A stretch of 64,000 nt of DNA from Amia ocellicauda (GCF_036373705.1 NC_089867.1:22193823-22257822); one strand, 5' to 3'; counted from the stretch's first letter, positions 48,201 through 61,370 are shown. The notes: generated by a model from the letters alone, not told the origin. Numbers and translations: made by a program.

Positions 48201-51200
48201 ACTTCTGATTACATCTGGATTCAACTTGCCTCAGGTGTCTGTTTTCCCTTGGAAGATGCATTCTTTAAAGACAGGTGCCACTGAGTGCTGGAGTACCTGG
48301 CCCAAACATGCTGCCAATTATCCACTTTAATACAGAACTTTACTATTTATTAACTTTTATTGACCTTTAAATATCAAATACTTGTTGATGAGTAGTTTCA
48401 GTCAATTCAAGATTGAAGGCTGGAGTTGGATTAAAACTACTGATTTACAATGACAAACTGTACTTGAATATTTGTTTTCCATACAGAAGTGTACTTAAAC
48501 TGTATAAAGATGGATTTCTACACTGAGCTGTCCTGTGCTAATATAGAATGAGTGCCTGCATTATTAAATTGGAAAGCAAGACCTAAATACACGTACACGA
48601 AGTAGGCGGGAACTGTTTATGAATGCAATGCCGCTGAGCACACTGATCTTTGCACCACCCTGGCTCTATAGATGAGATCAGTGCTTCCCAACGAGTTTGA
48701 ATTTCTCATAGTGGGGGTTCTGAAACTAGAGATAAAAAATCAATGATCTAAATTTCTCTACATCTTCCCTAAATGTCTTGGTGTTCTGAAACGAATTTTC
48801 CATATTTAAAATTGACCAGCCTGCATAAAGGATTCAAACCGTCAGGGTTCGGAAAGCCATGGATGCTATCTTCACCTTCTTCCACAGGGCTGGTAATGGT
48901 TTCTTTTGTGTTTCCGTTATGCCAGAATTATCTCCTTCGTTTCACTGAATGAGGAGCGTGTTCGAGGGCTTTATCTGGGGAGAGGCTGCGGGCAGTGGCC
49001 CGTGTAGAGGAGATTGTGAAGATCGCACTACTCCCATTCTTCAGCCAAGCCCTAGCAAGTTAGCATCTGCTACATGCCTGAAGCCAAGCTTACCAGATAC
49101 TGCTGTGTTTGAGCCCACTGCATTTTTAATTTTAGTTTTTGTGGTGTGTGGCACTCATGTTGACTCTCTATGAACGCAGTTAACTTTCATGTGGATGTGT
49201 ACAAGGAACAAATATTTAATCTTGCAGTGGTGTGGGTTTGAAAATCCATTTGACATTCAGAAGCAACAATCTGATTATAAAGGTTGTGTGCACACAGAAT
49301 AAGCTTTTTGTGTTTACGCTTCTCTTTTCCAAGTCAGTAGGTGTGTGAGACTTTATATAACCCTCTCCCAGTATAGCCTAACTCCTCAACTCCAGTTCCT
49401 AGGTTATGTGATGACTTGCAGAGTGCTACAAAAAAAAAGGGGGGGGGGGGGGGACGAGTTGCAGTTTGCCCTTTTGATGTATAAAAATAGCCCTTTGCTA
49501 ACCGTTTGTTTGTGTTTGTCTTCTATGTATCACAGAGATCTGGTCCAATCTGACTCATGCTTGACACGGATACTTACCCACTCTAGCCTCCAAACTCTAA
49601 AGAATACTTCCTGTAATTACGGGTCATAGAGGAAAGGATAATTGATCTCCACTCCCCATCGTGGGGGTGGGGAGGGGTTTGCGACTTGGCATATTTCAGC
49701 CTTGCCTCTGAACAGTTGTCTGTGTGGGAATCGGTGACGGCATGTTTTCTACACTACATGAGGAAGAGGGGAAAAATGAACTTTCATAAAATCAGACTGG
49801 ACTCAGGTTTGAATAAAGACAATCACTAGGTACAGCTCTCATCAGAAACTGGTCTTGCCAGTCAAACTTGCAGACACTCAGGAGTCTGTTTGCTTGCCTG
49901 CATATGTAACAAAGGAACCCTGAATCAAAAGGCGCTTTTACACATTTCTGACCCGGATCAAATGCATCGGATATCTGAGGATAAATCCACTGCAATGATC
50001 ACATGATTAGTTTAAATGGTACATCTTATTGGAAAGCAGTCCTGTGTCACATGGTCTGGCTTGTGTATGGCCCAGGTGGAAACTCCAGTGTGTTATAAAA
50101 ATACCTGTAATGGGACACCAGTGTCCTCACTCTATTGTTCGAAGCAATATAATCCTGGCTTTAAAGACACGAAGCCCAGCACATTAAATGGGAGTGTCTT
50201 TATTTGCTATCGGGATGTTTTATTTTCTCATCACTGACCTCTGGATTAGCAGCTCTGAGACAGACTGTGATGACATGAGTTTGTTTTTAATATTTTGGTT
50301 TGTTTACAAAGCAGGCTTTAACAAATGAGTGTGCAAACTCCAGACTAGGGTAGAGACTGCAGCTCGCCGTGTGTTATTACAGCATAAGACTACCTGTAAT
50401 TGGGCTAAGCAGACTACAGCACACTTCTAAATCCTTAATTACTACGTTTTCAGCATCAAACTTTGCACAACAGACCTGCACAGCTGATGTGGAGATTTTT
50501 ATAACTGCAATTTAACTCATGCGTGAAAGTCATGAGATGTACAATCGCACCTGGAGCCAGACTCCAAAAGAAAGGAGTGCTGGAGTGCATTGTATAGGAT
50601 TAGACGGTGTCTAGCATTTGCATTTAGGCATGGAAGTGACCGACGGATTCAAATTATGGATTTTAATGAGTGTGAGAATGATCTGCTTCATCACGGTTTT
50701 TAGAAGCACACCTTTATGTGATCCAGATTAATCCACAGACTGATTTGCATGAAGTAAAACTTGTAACTGCTCTCCTGAAATGAGCACTCCCTAATACCGC
50801 AGAATTTCCCACATTTCTCACAACCCTTTTGAGCCTGTTTATGGAGATATCAGCCTTCTACATGTGCGTTTGTCAAGCCCAAGCAACCAAATGCTGTTAT
50901 GTTTTGTCTCGTCTATTTTATGCTTAGTCCACATAAAACACTTTGAAAGATCAACACAAATATATAGATATACATTTTGTACTATTATTTTAGGAGTGCC
51001 CCCCCTGGATCCAAGTTGTTTGAAATCCAGTGCACCCCAGCAGTGAAATACAGGATAACCCCCTCCACCAAGGACCCCTTCCCCCTCCCTCTGAAAGCAG
51101 GGACCTCTCTGATCTTCACAATGGATAAGGCCAGCAAAGATGTCAACGATAACAAGGTATGGAGTATTCAAGGAAACTCTGAAGTTGAGATGAGATTATA

Positions 51201-54200
51201 CTTTGTATTATAGATTAGATTAAATTATAAATTAACCCACAAGCAGCCTGTGATTGTAGCAGTACAATCTTAAGACCCTGCGGTTTCATTTTCAAGTGTG
51301 CCACAGTCAAGCGTGCAGTCACAGAAATCTTGGCTCCATGTCTCTGTCCTCCACACAGGTCTCAGTGACTTATTTCGGAAATAAATCTGAGAAGCTGGAC
51401 AAAGCCATCCTTCACCTCACGGCTCTGGGTAAGTTGGCACACTGGAGATCAGGACCCCCTTTACAGAAATGAGGAAAGAGTCACATTTCAGAGTTCTGCA
51501 GAAAGGTCGCTGAAGGCCATTGAGCTTCTAAATAAAACCGGTAGATTACAGCAGCACTGCTATTTTGATTTTAAATATATATAGATATTGGTTTTACAGA
51601 AGAGTCTTCGCTGGCAGTGTAATTAGTTTGTCATACCCTGCATGTTCCTGGGCCTTGGCTTAAGTACAGTTCCATGAAGACCAGTCGCTCGTATGCTTGG
51701 TATTCAGAATATCAATTACAGTGATGTATGCAGGTCTTTAATTAGAAGTAAAGACTCATAAATAACCAGCTGGTATAACTAATTAGTAGTGCAGATTCCA
51801 ATCCGCTGAGTAACAGACACAATGAGGCAGAGCAACCAGAAAACGAGGATGATCACCCCTAATTTATGAATCAACATACACTGACACTTGTAGCCACTGC
51901 GCTCCTATACAGTCTATGAAGAGCTGCTTTGTCAGTGTTTCAGGTGCGACTTATTTTTCTGTCTTTCCTGGATTAAGTGTCTAAGGCATGAGAACTGCTG
52001 ATGTAACAGGCTGCGGAGATTGACAAAAAAGGTGTATACGCCTCTGGGAGATGCTCTAAGCTCCCATCTCTATATTGCAGACATCTCCTTGGATGTGGAC
52101 GCAGACCGCGATGGTGTCATTGAAAAGAACAACCCCAACAAGGTACGGTTTGTCTCATCCTAAACCGCAATGAAACCGTAAACATGTGTTCCCCCCCCCC
52201 ATACACAATGTGTCTATAATTTGATTTAGTACCGAGTGTGACCATGATCGCTATACATCACTAACCCCTATAGAGCATCAGATTGTGTAAAAATATCCAG
52301 CAGCAAGAAGACCCAGATGTCCAGAGGTTTGCTGTTCATGCCAGACTTGTGAGTCAGCAATGGACTGTGACAGACAATGGAGTATACGTTCAGAACACTG
52401 GTGGCTTTGTTCTCTCGCTGAGATGGCATCTCGCTGTGTATTCACAAGTACAATCGCATTGTGTACACTTCTGACACAGCACAGCAGAGCGAATCACAGC
52501 CACCTTGTTTGAACTGAATATTAAATGTAAAAATCGGTGACTTGCTGTGGCTTACACTATTTAAGAGCCAGCTCTCTGTGTTTAAAGCTTACTTGATAAG
52601 TGTGCTTCCGTGGGCTGGTAAAGAGCTGAGAAGTGCAATGTCTGAGGCAGCTGAGCCGACAGTAACCGACCCCTGTGAGGTTGTCTGACTGATGATTCAG
52701 AGATGAAGGCATGGGGCAATTTGGGACTGAAACGCAATCTTCAACATGCCCTCAAAACTAAGACATAGAATTATTAATCCAACCGAAACATGGGGGGAAA
52801 TAGAAAACAATCAGGATTGATCCCTATGGACAGATTCCCAGCTTCAAAACTAAACTCAATAAGGGGGGTAGCATGCTAATTGTGGAAACTCAGGCATAGA
52901 CGGAGCGAGTCCAATCCACCCAACATTTTAAATTAATTAATAATTGGCCTGCTAATTTACTCCTAATTCAAGTTCAAAATGGAATACTGGGATTGGCTTT
53001 TCTTTAGTTTAGAAAGGGGTGTACAGGTTAAGTAGGTATGGCCTAGGCTTCAAAGGGTGGCAAAACCCTGCTGTAAAACACCCGATAGATTGTGTTTTTT
53101 GTGCCTCTCCAGGGCTCGTGGAAGTGGGGCCCTGATGGGCACGGCGCCATCCTCCTTGTAAACTGTGACGCAGAGAACTACTATAAGGTGCCAGACTCTG
53201 AACTTGATAAAATCAGCAAGAGAGCAGGTAGGGTATGATATCCTTTGTCCGTTTCAAAAACAAACTCCTCTAATTTAGTAAAAGTTCCTCCTGACCAACC
53301 TGTCGCACATCCAGTTGATTTTGTTGGCAGTTTGGAAAAAAAACATCCTCTGTTAACATCTCGCGCTCTGTGGCAGATCTGAAGGACATGTCTCGCATGT
53401 TGCTGCGGACTAGCGGGCCTGCCGAACTGCCCAAGGGATACAAGCTCACCCTCCACATCTCGAAGAGCACCGCGGAAAACATTGGCGTCTTCCAGGAGCG
53501 AAGTATGTTTATATCGGAAGTGCAGACGTCATGAGCGACTGACCCAGTCATTAGTGTCACCAGCAGGCAGGAAGTGACAAGGATTTGGACTTATGCTTAG
53601 AACTTAAATCCCAAATCAGGTTACTGTAACTTAACGGGACCTTCCACTGTAAAGATAAAAATTAAGTTTTTGCTTTTATAGCTAAACCATGAGAGAGTGA
53701 GTGGGTGGGTAATTCAGAAATCAACTCGCCAGCTTATTCCTCTCAGCTGCAGGCATAAAGATTTCTTCTATCAGTGATTACTCCCCGGTCCTGGGCCGAG
53801 ACAAGCTGTGCCACATCGTGGAGTACAAGGGCGGGACGTCCGAGGTGGAGTTCTACGTTGAAGGGCGCAGGTTTCCAGATGAGGGATTCAAGGGTCTGGT
53901 CACCATCAACCTCAGTCTGCTGGAGCCCATCAGCAAGGTCACTTAAAGCTCCCAAATAAACTAGATTTTATCATGAAAATAACCATGTATAGTGCCATCC
54001 ATGAATCAGGTCATTAGACGATGGGGCTCACTCTGAAATCTGCCCACACTCTGCTTTAAACCAGCAGTAACATATGATTTAAATAAATAAGCCCATTGCC
54101 CAGTGCAGAAATGTTCCTTGTTAACACATTAGAGATGTGAACGCGCTGCCTTCCTACAGGGTTTCCCGGAGGTGCCCATCTTCACAGACATCGTTATGTT

Positions 54201-57200
54201 CCGTGTTGCCCCCTGGATCATGACCCCCAACACACTGAATCCCGTGGAGGTGTTCGTGTGCAGGTAAGACTGAGCATCCATTGGAATCATCTTAATAGGG
54301 GGGATAAAGAGACGTATATTTTGATCTTGGAGTCCAGAATAGTCTTTTATTTTCTGTATGTTTAAATTCTACCTTTCAGGGAAGGTCTGAAATTGGGTGC
54401 CTTTGAAGTAAAGCAGATTGGTCTACTAGTAATGTGCTAGTTAAAGCCACTATTCCCTCCCTCTACTCAACAACTCCCTCACCCAGTTAAGAAAGAGAAT
54501 ACAAGAGAAGCCTTACAATCTTAATATAAAGATGGCAATACTACTACTACTAATAAGAACCGTAATAGACAAAAAATTGTAAAGCATTCCCATCTAAAAA
54601 ATGATCAACTATTTGGATATTTTCTTCATAGAAAACTATAACCTTTAAACTTCAGAATTTTTTGCCTCACCCCACCAGTGTCTGTGTTTATCCATGGTGA
54701 GTGGCAGGTGGGTCACATGTCTCCCCTCACTGCTTTCCTACGCTTTCCCCCCACCCAGCACCCAAGACAACTTCCAGTTTCTGAAGGGCATGCGCAGTCT
54801 GACAGCGCGGACTGGGTACAAACTGAATACCTGCTTCCAATACATGAACCGTGGGGACCGCTGGATGCAGGTAATGTCAGGGACGCCCGAAACCTGTTGG
54901 GCCATCGCCTACTGGGAATTGGCAGTTCTGTCGCTTTATATGTACACGGCACCATCTTGAATTTAGTCTCCCGTTCTGTTGACATGCAGCGGAGATTCAC
55001 ACCCTGCTATTGTGATTTCTGAGTCGCTGACAAATTATTTTGCAACAGATGTTTGCGCTCACGTTAATCTGTAGTGGTAGTAGCTGTTACAAAAGGAGCA
55101 TGATGGTATATTGAAACTCAAGTCTGTGACGCACATCTGCCCTCTTTGCAGGACGAGCTGGAGTTTGGCTACATCCAGGCCCCACATCATGGCTTCCCGG
55201 TGGTGTTCGACTCTCCGCGAGATGGCGATCTCAAAGACTTCCCTTACAAGGAACTGATGGTACGCCCCCGTCACAAACCCCACCATCACACAGACTCACA
55301 TGCTGCCCTAATCATGTCTCAAGATGGTGTTTAGTTAAATCGTTACCTTTATCAGTATTTTTGTGTTCATCAGTGAGGCACTTTAAATGATCAGGCTTGG
55401 CCCTTTGGCAGAGATGACCTGGATCACCCTCTCTCTCTCCTCTTCCTCCTCTCTCCCTGGGGATATCTTGCTGCAGGGCCCAGATTTTGGCTATGTGACT
55501 CGAGTGTCCTTGACCGAGAATGTGAGCAGCCTGGACTCCTTTGGCAACCTGGAGGTCAGCCCCCCGGTCACGGTCAATGGAAGGGAATATCCCCTGGGTC
55601 GGATTCTCATTGGCTGTGCCTTCCCTACGTGAGTACCACTGTAACCCTGCGTCACACCCCGCCCAGCGGTCACGGCTGCCACTCTTTACCCCTCAAACTA
55701 AAGAGGTGCACCAGTCTGCAGCAATGGTTCCTGGACTGACATATCATTAACATTTTTGAAAACTCTTCCAAACCTAACATTTCCGTAATATCTTCCAAAT
55801 CGTGGTTTACGGATTGGGGTCTCCTTGGTGTGCGTCCTCACCTGGCTTCACTTCCTCAGGGCTACCAAAGGCCGAAACATGACCAAGGTGGTTCAGGACT
55901 TCCTGTGGGCTCAGAAGGTCCAGGAGCCCATCGCACTCTTCTCTGATTGGCTGTTTGTTGGCCATGTGGACGAGTTCATGAGCTTTGTCCCAGCTCCTGA
56001 CAGAAAGGTAAAAAAACAACAACATTCAACTGAATCAACAAGAGGGAGAAAGGAACAGATTAACAGATGAGATCTTCTTTAAATTAAACAAAAGTGTATT
56101 CTCTGGAGTAGAGGTTAATAAAATCCCCTGGATTTCTAAGCGAAAAATGGTTATAGTTGAAATTGTGATACTCTATTGTGAAATAGCTCATAGAAAATCT
56201 TGGTTTGTCTCTGTACATTTGCATGCCACTTAGTCAAGCTATTTGTTCAACTAATGAATATTAAAGTTGGTCTAAGCCCTCTGTCTTTTGGCCCAGGGTT
56301 TCCGTCTACTCCTGGCCAGTCCAGATGCAGGGTACAAGGTTTTCCGCAGGCTGCAGAAGGACGGTCATGGAAAAGCCAAAATGTTTGAAGGTAGGGTGCT
56401 CATTTCATCCGATGCACCCCTATTTTCACCCAGAATCGGACATGGTTTCAGATCTGCTGTGGTGCAGCATCATTCTCACTGAGGTCCACGAAAATTAGTT
56501 TCATTGCTGCCTAGTGGTCCTTAGACTGGCAGAATAAGGATTTCCCTCTTGAGTTTTGGTGGGAGAGAAAGAGGAAAAAATGCCTAAGGACTTTTCCTGA
56601 AGGTGTATTTCTACACTGTGCAATCAGTCTAAATGTAAGTTTGTTTTCCGGTTATGCATTTTTATTGTATGTGACTTGACCATGTATATTATTCTATCTA
56701 ATCAGGAATGAAGGAAGAGATCTCGGTGGATGATATTTTGAGTAATCCGCAGCTCCAGGAAGCGAATGACTTTGTCCAGGTAAGAATGTCCAAAAGCTCT
56801 CTCACTTTGCATAAGTGCTAATCAGACGGGTCAGAGTCACAAACCAGAGGAAAGGGAAATCTGCCCATTCCAAAAATGTACTAGTTTCTTCTCAAGTCAC
56901 AACAAATGATTCCCAATGTGTCCTCCTGCTGGCCAGATCTGCAGCACAATGCTGTGACCAGGTAGCAGAGACTGAAATGATATTTTATAAATATTAAGTT
57001 ATACAAACTAAAATCCTTTGCTGTGCCTGTAATTTAATAAGTGCATTTTGGTGTTTGTTTGGCAAAGTTCAATTTTACAGACTTCCACCAATCATTAAAA
57101 CAAGTAGCCCAAGAAACCACAAAATGGCATCCACTGATGAGCAGCTAATCTGTAAAACACACACTTGACACTTTGAGTACCACAAAAAGACACACATGCT

Positions 57201-59749
57201 GGAAACCAGTCATGGAGGCACTGCAAAATCCCCGTCTCTTCTCTCCTCAGAGCTGCATTGACTGGAACCGAGATGTCCTGAAGAGAGAGCTGGGGCTGGA
57301 GGACGCCGACATCATCGACTTGCCCATCCTCTTTAACCTGATGAAGGACATGCGGGCAGTTGCCTATTATCCTGACATGGTGAGAAGCTGCACACTCTAC
57401 AGACACAACCGATCACGCAGTCACAAGGGTGTTGCAACAGGTTCAGAATGGGACTTTCCAACTTGCTAAAGAAAACCCCTGTCTTATACCCCATTTCCAC
57501 TGGCCCTGTTCAGCTGCACCTCAGCGTGGCCATGCCGTAACTGTGCACCTACACTGTGCCCGGCAGCATTTCCACTCATTGTCGTGGGTCCAGCTGCCCT
57601 AGGAAGTGACTGACACAAAAGGTCAAAATGGAGTCTTGGACACTCGGCACTCTGGGATTTAGTGTTTTAAACTGGAGGTTGAAATACTGCTAACATTAAA
57701 GCGCAATAAACTTTGGGCTGAAACATTTTTATGATATCTAACAGTCTTGTACTATAAGTTATACCAGATATTCAAAATAAGAAACCGGGACACATTGAAA
57801 CAATATATAAAACAAATTACATCACTTAAAAATACGATAGTTTGTTAGAAATGTAAGTGTTAATTTTGATGCATCTTTTCCTGTTTCATCTAATTTATTT
57901 TGTTGAGCAGTATGTCTAAAAATAAATAAGTGTTACAATAGAGCTTAAATTTAAGTATCCTAGATATTGTCCCTTATTTATCTGTGGGAGAATGAACTGC
58001 ATTGCATTATTAAATATAGTGCGCCGGGTTTAAATCTGTCCCGTGTAGCCACTACACAGCAACATCATGAAATATGCAGTCACAGCCTATATATGTAGTT
58101 TCTTAAGAAAAACGTATACGTGTATATAAATACGGCTACAACACTCTGGGATCTGTAACTTACTCTAACAGTTTTTCCACAAAATCAGTGTTAGCATGTT
58201 TTCTCTGTATACCTGCGGCTTTATCAATGTGCAAAATAAGAGTCACGCATCAACTTTAATTTGAATGGGATTCCTTTAAAAAAAAAAAAAAAAAACTTTG
58301 TCACTTTAATGAATGGATCAGTTGTATTAATCGCTAAGTTTGTGAGGTTGTAGGGTTTGTATTTCTACAGTCGGTAAAGCGTCTATACTTGGATTACCGT
58401 TAACATATAGTTATAGCGATAATGAGGGCTTACAAATATAATTAAAATATGCATTTCTTCATGCGATCGATCACATAAAAATTAGCCTCGGTTTTAAAAA
58501 TTTGAATAGTTTTAAAATTGTCTAAACAGGGGGAAGCTAAAAACCGTGACATTTAAATTATTCTGAGAGAATTTACAAGACATCGGGACATTTCATTTAA
58601 ATCCAGGACCAATATTTCATATTTGCGTGTATTTTTAACAAAAAGGAATATATTTCGTCAGGGCACATTGTACGCACTCCGATGCAGTCCTCTCTCCGGC
58701 AGGATTTTTGCGATCTTTTCAAATGTCTTCCTGCTCCAAGCAATTAATCCTGTGTGTCACTTTTCCACTGTACATTAATAACTGCTCCAGATAAATAGTT
58801 TTCCCAAGGTAAACACACAAGTTTCTACCGCATCTCTTGCATCGAGAGTGGCACCATTACTGTAGTTACAGTAATGCAGGTGTGTAAGGGACGTCACAGT
58901 ATGTGCCCTGGACCAGTTTAGGACTCAGCCAGTACGATGTACGAAACTGTGTGCCTCCTGAATCTAGTCCGGGCAAAGGCGGAGGTGCAGCTGAGCCCTA
59001 GTGGAAACCCCCTGGACCAGAACGGCCATGCTGAGGTGCAGCTAAACAGGGCTAGTGGAAACCCCAAACCAGACACCCTAAACCCTTTTACCAGTACCTT
59101 CAATAAAAACTGCACTGACAAGGGCAAAAGCAAGGAGTGTAATATTAAACCACCCAGCTCATGTTACCTGGCAAACCTGTCCAATGACCTCATACCAGAC
59201 ACCGATCCTTCACTCCTATGAAAGTCACGTGAGTCTCACTGGGGTCTCATTTCACTGGCTCTGGCAGGCATCCCACAAAACATACAGAAACGTCACTGCT
59301 GTACACGTAGGATGGAAATTAACTGAATATGATGATTAGACTTAAGAAAATGGAGGGACAATGCCTCCTCAAAGAAACGATGAAAATGTATCTTTAAATT
59401 CGACTTCCATTTTCATGAGATTTTACCTCATAACAGCAATCTACCCATCTCGCCCATAAAAGCTACTCCCCTTTGATCTAGTTCAGGGGTCACAGGACTG
59501 TCTCTTCTGCCGCAGGTTAACATGATCGTGCTGGGCAAGAACCTGGGCATCCCCAAGCCGTACGGCCCCAAGGTGGGCGGCCGCTGCGCCCTGGAGGCCG
59601 AGATGTGCTCCCTGGTGGAGGGCCTGGGCCTGAGCTGCACCTTCATCGATGACTTTGCCTCTTACCACAAGCTGCTGGGCGAGGTGCACTGCGGCTCCAA
59701 CGTGCGCCGAGAGCCCTTCGCTTACAAGTGGTGGAACATGAAGCTGTGA
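45177..59749 (+). CDS. padi2: Protein-arginine deiminase type-2, whole gene
   Basis: PADI enzymes convert peptidyl-arginine to citrulline in a calcium-dependent reaction. Sixteen coding exons total 1968 bp and encode 655 aa (human PADI2 has 665). All junctions keep frame and all introns are GT..AG. Order: N-terminal cupredoxin-like domain about 1-110; central Ig-like domain about 110-285, beginning with the calcium-site cluster DVDADRDG at 113-120; catalytic alpha/beta propeller about 286-655. Active-site residues are present: Asp344 (QDELEFGY), His465 and Asp467 (GHVDEF) and Cys637 (GEVHCGSN). No signal peptide is seen, so it is expected in cytosol and nucleus. Sequence resembles PADI2 most among mammalian paralogues; bony fish usually carry a single such gene. 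No second PADI copy follows. Confidence 0.97.
45269..50993 (+). other. padi2: padi2 intron 1
   Basis: A 5.7-kb intron with no recognisable exon or element. It contains an A9-G15 homopolymer junction at 49430-49453. Short open frames show no similarity that I recognise. Confidence 0.7.
50994..51156 (+). CDS. padi2: padi2 exon 2
   Basis: After a tttag acceptor it encodes [15 protein letters not shown] through [12 protein letters not shown], the N-terminal beta domain. The donor is GTATGG, phase 0. Confidence 0.93.
51359..51428 (+). CDS. padi2: padi2 exon 3
   Basis: It encodes [20 protein letters not shown] and TAL, matching the mammalian VTVNYY segment. The acceptor is cacag and the donor GTAAGT. 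Confidence 0.92.
52081..52142 (+). CDS. padi2: padi2 exon 4 (calcium-binding loop)
   Basis: It encodes [20 protein letters not shown] and K, the acidic cluster that binds structural and activating calcium ions in PAD enzymes. Every acidic position of the DVDADRD motif is kept. Confidence 0.96.
53113..53227 (+). CDS. padi2: padi2 exon 5
   Basis: It encodes [19 protein letters not shown] and a variable acidic loop ending DKISKRA. It matches the [15 protein letters not shown] block of mammalian PADI2. Confidence 0.95.
53377..53502 (+). CDS. padi2: padi2 exon 6
   Basis: It begins [15 protein letters not shown] and runs through the second beta sandwich. The acceptor is ggcag and the donor GTATGT. 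Confidence 0.94.
53753..53937 (+). CDS. padi2: padi2 exon 7
   Basis: It encodes [32 protein letters not shown] and [12 protein letters not shown]. The donor is the weak but GT-type GTCACT. The phase fits exon 8. Confidence 0.92.
54160..54263 (+). CDS. padi2: padi2 exon 8
   Basis: It encodes [20 protein letters not shown] followed by [14 protein letters not shown], the entry into the catalytic domain. The acceptor is ctacag and the donor GTAAGA. Confidence 0.95.
54759..54870 (+). CDS. padi2: padi2 exon 9
   Basis: It encodes [20 protein letters not shown] and [13 protein letters not shown]. The RGDRW motif immediately precedes the catalytic aspartate encoded by exon 10. Confidence 0.95.
55152..55259 (+). 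CDS. padi2: padi2 exon 10 (catalytic Asp)
   Basis: It begins with the catalytic D344 in [18 protein letters not shown] and continues [17 protein letters not shown]. The donor is GTACGC, phase 0. Confidence 0.96.
55477..55628 (+). CDS. padi2: padi2 exon 11
   Basis: It encodes [30 protein letters not shown] and YPLGRILIG, among the most conserved PAD blocks. The donor is GTGAGT. Confidence 0.97.
55860..56007 (+). CDS. padi2: padi2 exon 12 (catalytic His/Asp)
   Basis: It encodes [33 protein letters not shown]465 and D467 of GHVDEF are the second pair of active-site residues. Confidence 0.97.
56297..56390 (+). CDS. padi2: padi2 exon 13
   Basis: It encodes [20 protein letters not shown] and [11 protein letters not shown]. 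The acceptor is cccag and the donor GTAGGG. Confidence 0.95.
56706..56779 (+). CDS. padi2: padi2 exon 14
   Basis: It encodes [20 protein letters not shown] and NDFVQ, aligned with the ILSNESLVQEN region of mammals. The donor is GTAAGA. Confidence 0.92.
57251..57379 (+). CDS. padi2: padi2 exon 15
   Basis: It encodes [27 protein letters not shown] and YYPDM. The donor is GTGAGA, phase 0. Confidence 0.96.
57489..59065. mobile_element. Harbinger-like non-autonomous DNA transposon in padi2 intron 15
   Basis: The left end reads atttccactggccctgttc then agctgcacctcagc. The right end is its reverse complement, gctgaggtgcagct followed by aacagggctagtggaaa, giving inverted termini of about 40 bases. 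The right terminus is partly duplicated in tandem (gaggtgcagct..agtggaaacccc occurs twice, 58983-59011 and 59033-59065). A weaker second atttccact occurs at the left near 57569. The 1.5-kb interior has no transposase frame. TTTCCACTGG-type ends resemble PIF/Harbinger-group elements; the superfamily is inferred. Confidence 0.7.
59516..59749 (+). CDS. padi2: padi2 exon 16 (catalytic Cys, C-terminus)
   Basis: It encodes [40 protein letters not shown] and KWWNMKL then TGA. C637 is the nucleophile. The exon is GC-rich compared with its flanks. Confidence 0.97.
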   Translation, partial: VNMIVLGKNLGIPKPYGPKVGGRCALEAEMCSLVEGLGLSCTFIDDFASYHKLLGEVHCGSNVRREPFAYKWWNMKL

Positions 59750-59794
59750 GGGAGATGGGGGGCTGGGGGCAATTGGGGTGCATAGCATGTATAG

Positions 59795-59850
59795 CTTGGG
59801 TTATGATGGCTTGAATAGCCTCCTGTCATTTGTAAACTTTCTGATGTTGT
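59795..59850 (+). mobile_element. LINE 3'-end remnant
   Basis: The sequence gatggcttgaatagcctcct followed by gtcatttgtaaactttctgatgtt matches the tail of the CR1/L2-like LINE at 43680-43725 with scattered differences. It lies just past the padi2 stop codon, so it is probably transcribed in the padi2 3'UTR. Confidence 0.7.
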
Positions 59851-61370
59851 ACCTGTCCTGGAGGCATCTTGAATTTGAGAATACTATTTGAGAAGAATCC
59901 ATGAAGAGCACAAAGGTCATTGTTAGCTTTGGTTTTTTGGATCCATTACTATTCTACCAAACTGAAGAGGCATTCAATTATAAAAACAACCAATGCTACT
60001 TCAAAACCACTTTTTGGGGATCACCCAGGTCATAAACTGCTACAGAGAGGGGGGAGGTTATCATTGTGCATGTTTTAAAGTAAGTCCAAACCATACAAGC
60101 CAATTATCTGGTAACAAACACTTGACTTAGTGCAGGAACAGGCTCATATCTTCACCAACTAAGGTAATTTGTCCTTAGTGTACACTGGGACCCTGGACAG
60201 AGCGCTCAACACACTCTTGAAGTGACGTCATTGAGGTACTCGCACCTCGCACTCGCACTCTATGACATGCAGAACAACTTCAATGCCAAGATTTCAGTTT
60301 TTGTATTCGCCATCACTGCTAAGGGACCATGATTAGAAACATGAAGAGTTTTTAAGGTTGTTAACAAGTTGAACTCAGTTAGAATATATTTTTGATCTTG
60401 AAGAATAGAAAAGCACTTTCAAGCTACAGTTTTCCCTTCCGTTTACAGTGTCAGCCAGTTAAGGTTTTTAGTGCGCCAGTGCCAGTTTTAGGTTTTTAGT
60501 CTCTCAAATTGACGGTACTTTCCGGAGATCTTGACAAACGGAGACGAATACTGTACTGGACTACTGACTGAATAGATTGATTCCAAACATAATCCAAGGG
60601 AGAAGTGGTTTTTAAAACAGGACAACTCAGGTACAACATGAACCTTTTTTATTAACACCTCAAAAAAATTAAACCATTACAAAAATAAACAAGAAACTGA
60701 CACCGCCTCAGCAAAACTGATCACTGCTGTGGAAGAGTGGATCCTAACAAAGGCGCAATGTACTGTTGGTAAACAAGTCAGCAAAAACTGGACAGTAATT
60801 TTCATTTGGTAGGGAAATCCCCTAAATTAATTACGACATTTTAATATTGCCGCAATATTTTTAAGGTTTGGTATTTTGGAAATAGAAAAGTTTAACGTTT
60901 TATTTTTTTAAATGTAATTTTTTTGTGGGAATCTTGGTCTTTTTATATTGTGTAATCAACGCCAGCTATGTCAAAGCCAAATTAATGTTTTTTTTTTTTT
61001 TTTAATTAAACAAAAGCACCTAAACAAAAGGTAGCACTGTATCCTGATCTGCCTTTATAAAGGTGGAACATTAGTTCATCTTGCTTTATTTCTGTGTCTG
61101 ACTCTTTGCTTGAACCCAGAAGGGAGTTGCAGTTGCCAAAACTGTTACAATACTATTTAAATGTATTAAAAGGTAATATTAGATGATTTAATTCAACAAT
61201 AAATATAAACCAAACTGTAATTTTGCTACACTTGATAGTTGGTAGTATGTAAAGATACTGTTGGGAAACATATTAGATACATTTTTAAGTGATGTAATTT
61301 GTTTTATGAATATTATTTTTCAATATGTCCCGGTCTCTACTTTTGAAAATGTGGTCAACCTAGGAATGGA
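59851..61370. other. padi2 3' flank
   Basis: No gene is seen. Candidate plus-strand AATAAA signals for padi2 are at 60684-60689 and 61198-61203, but neither is well supported. A TGACGTCA occurs at 60223-60230 and a T-rich run at about 60990. Confidence 0.4.

Noticed and set aside
48685..48800. hAT-like cagtgcttcccaac
   Set aside because: It is a lone end without a partner or duplication.
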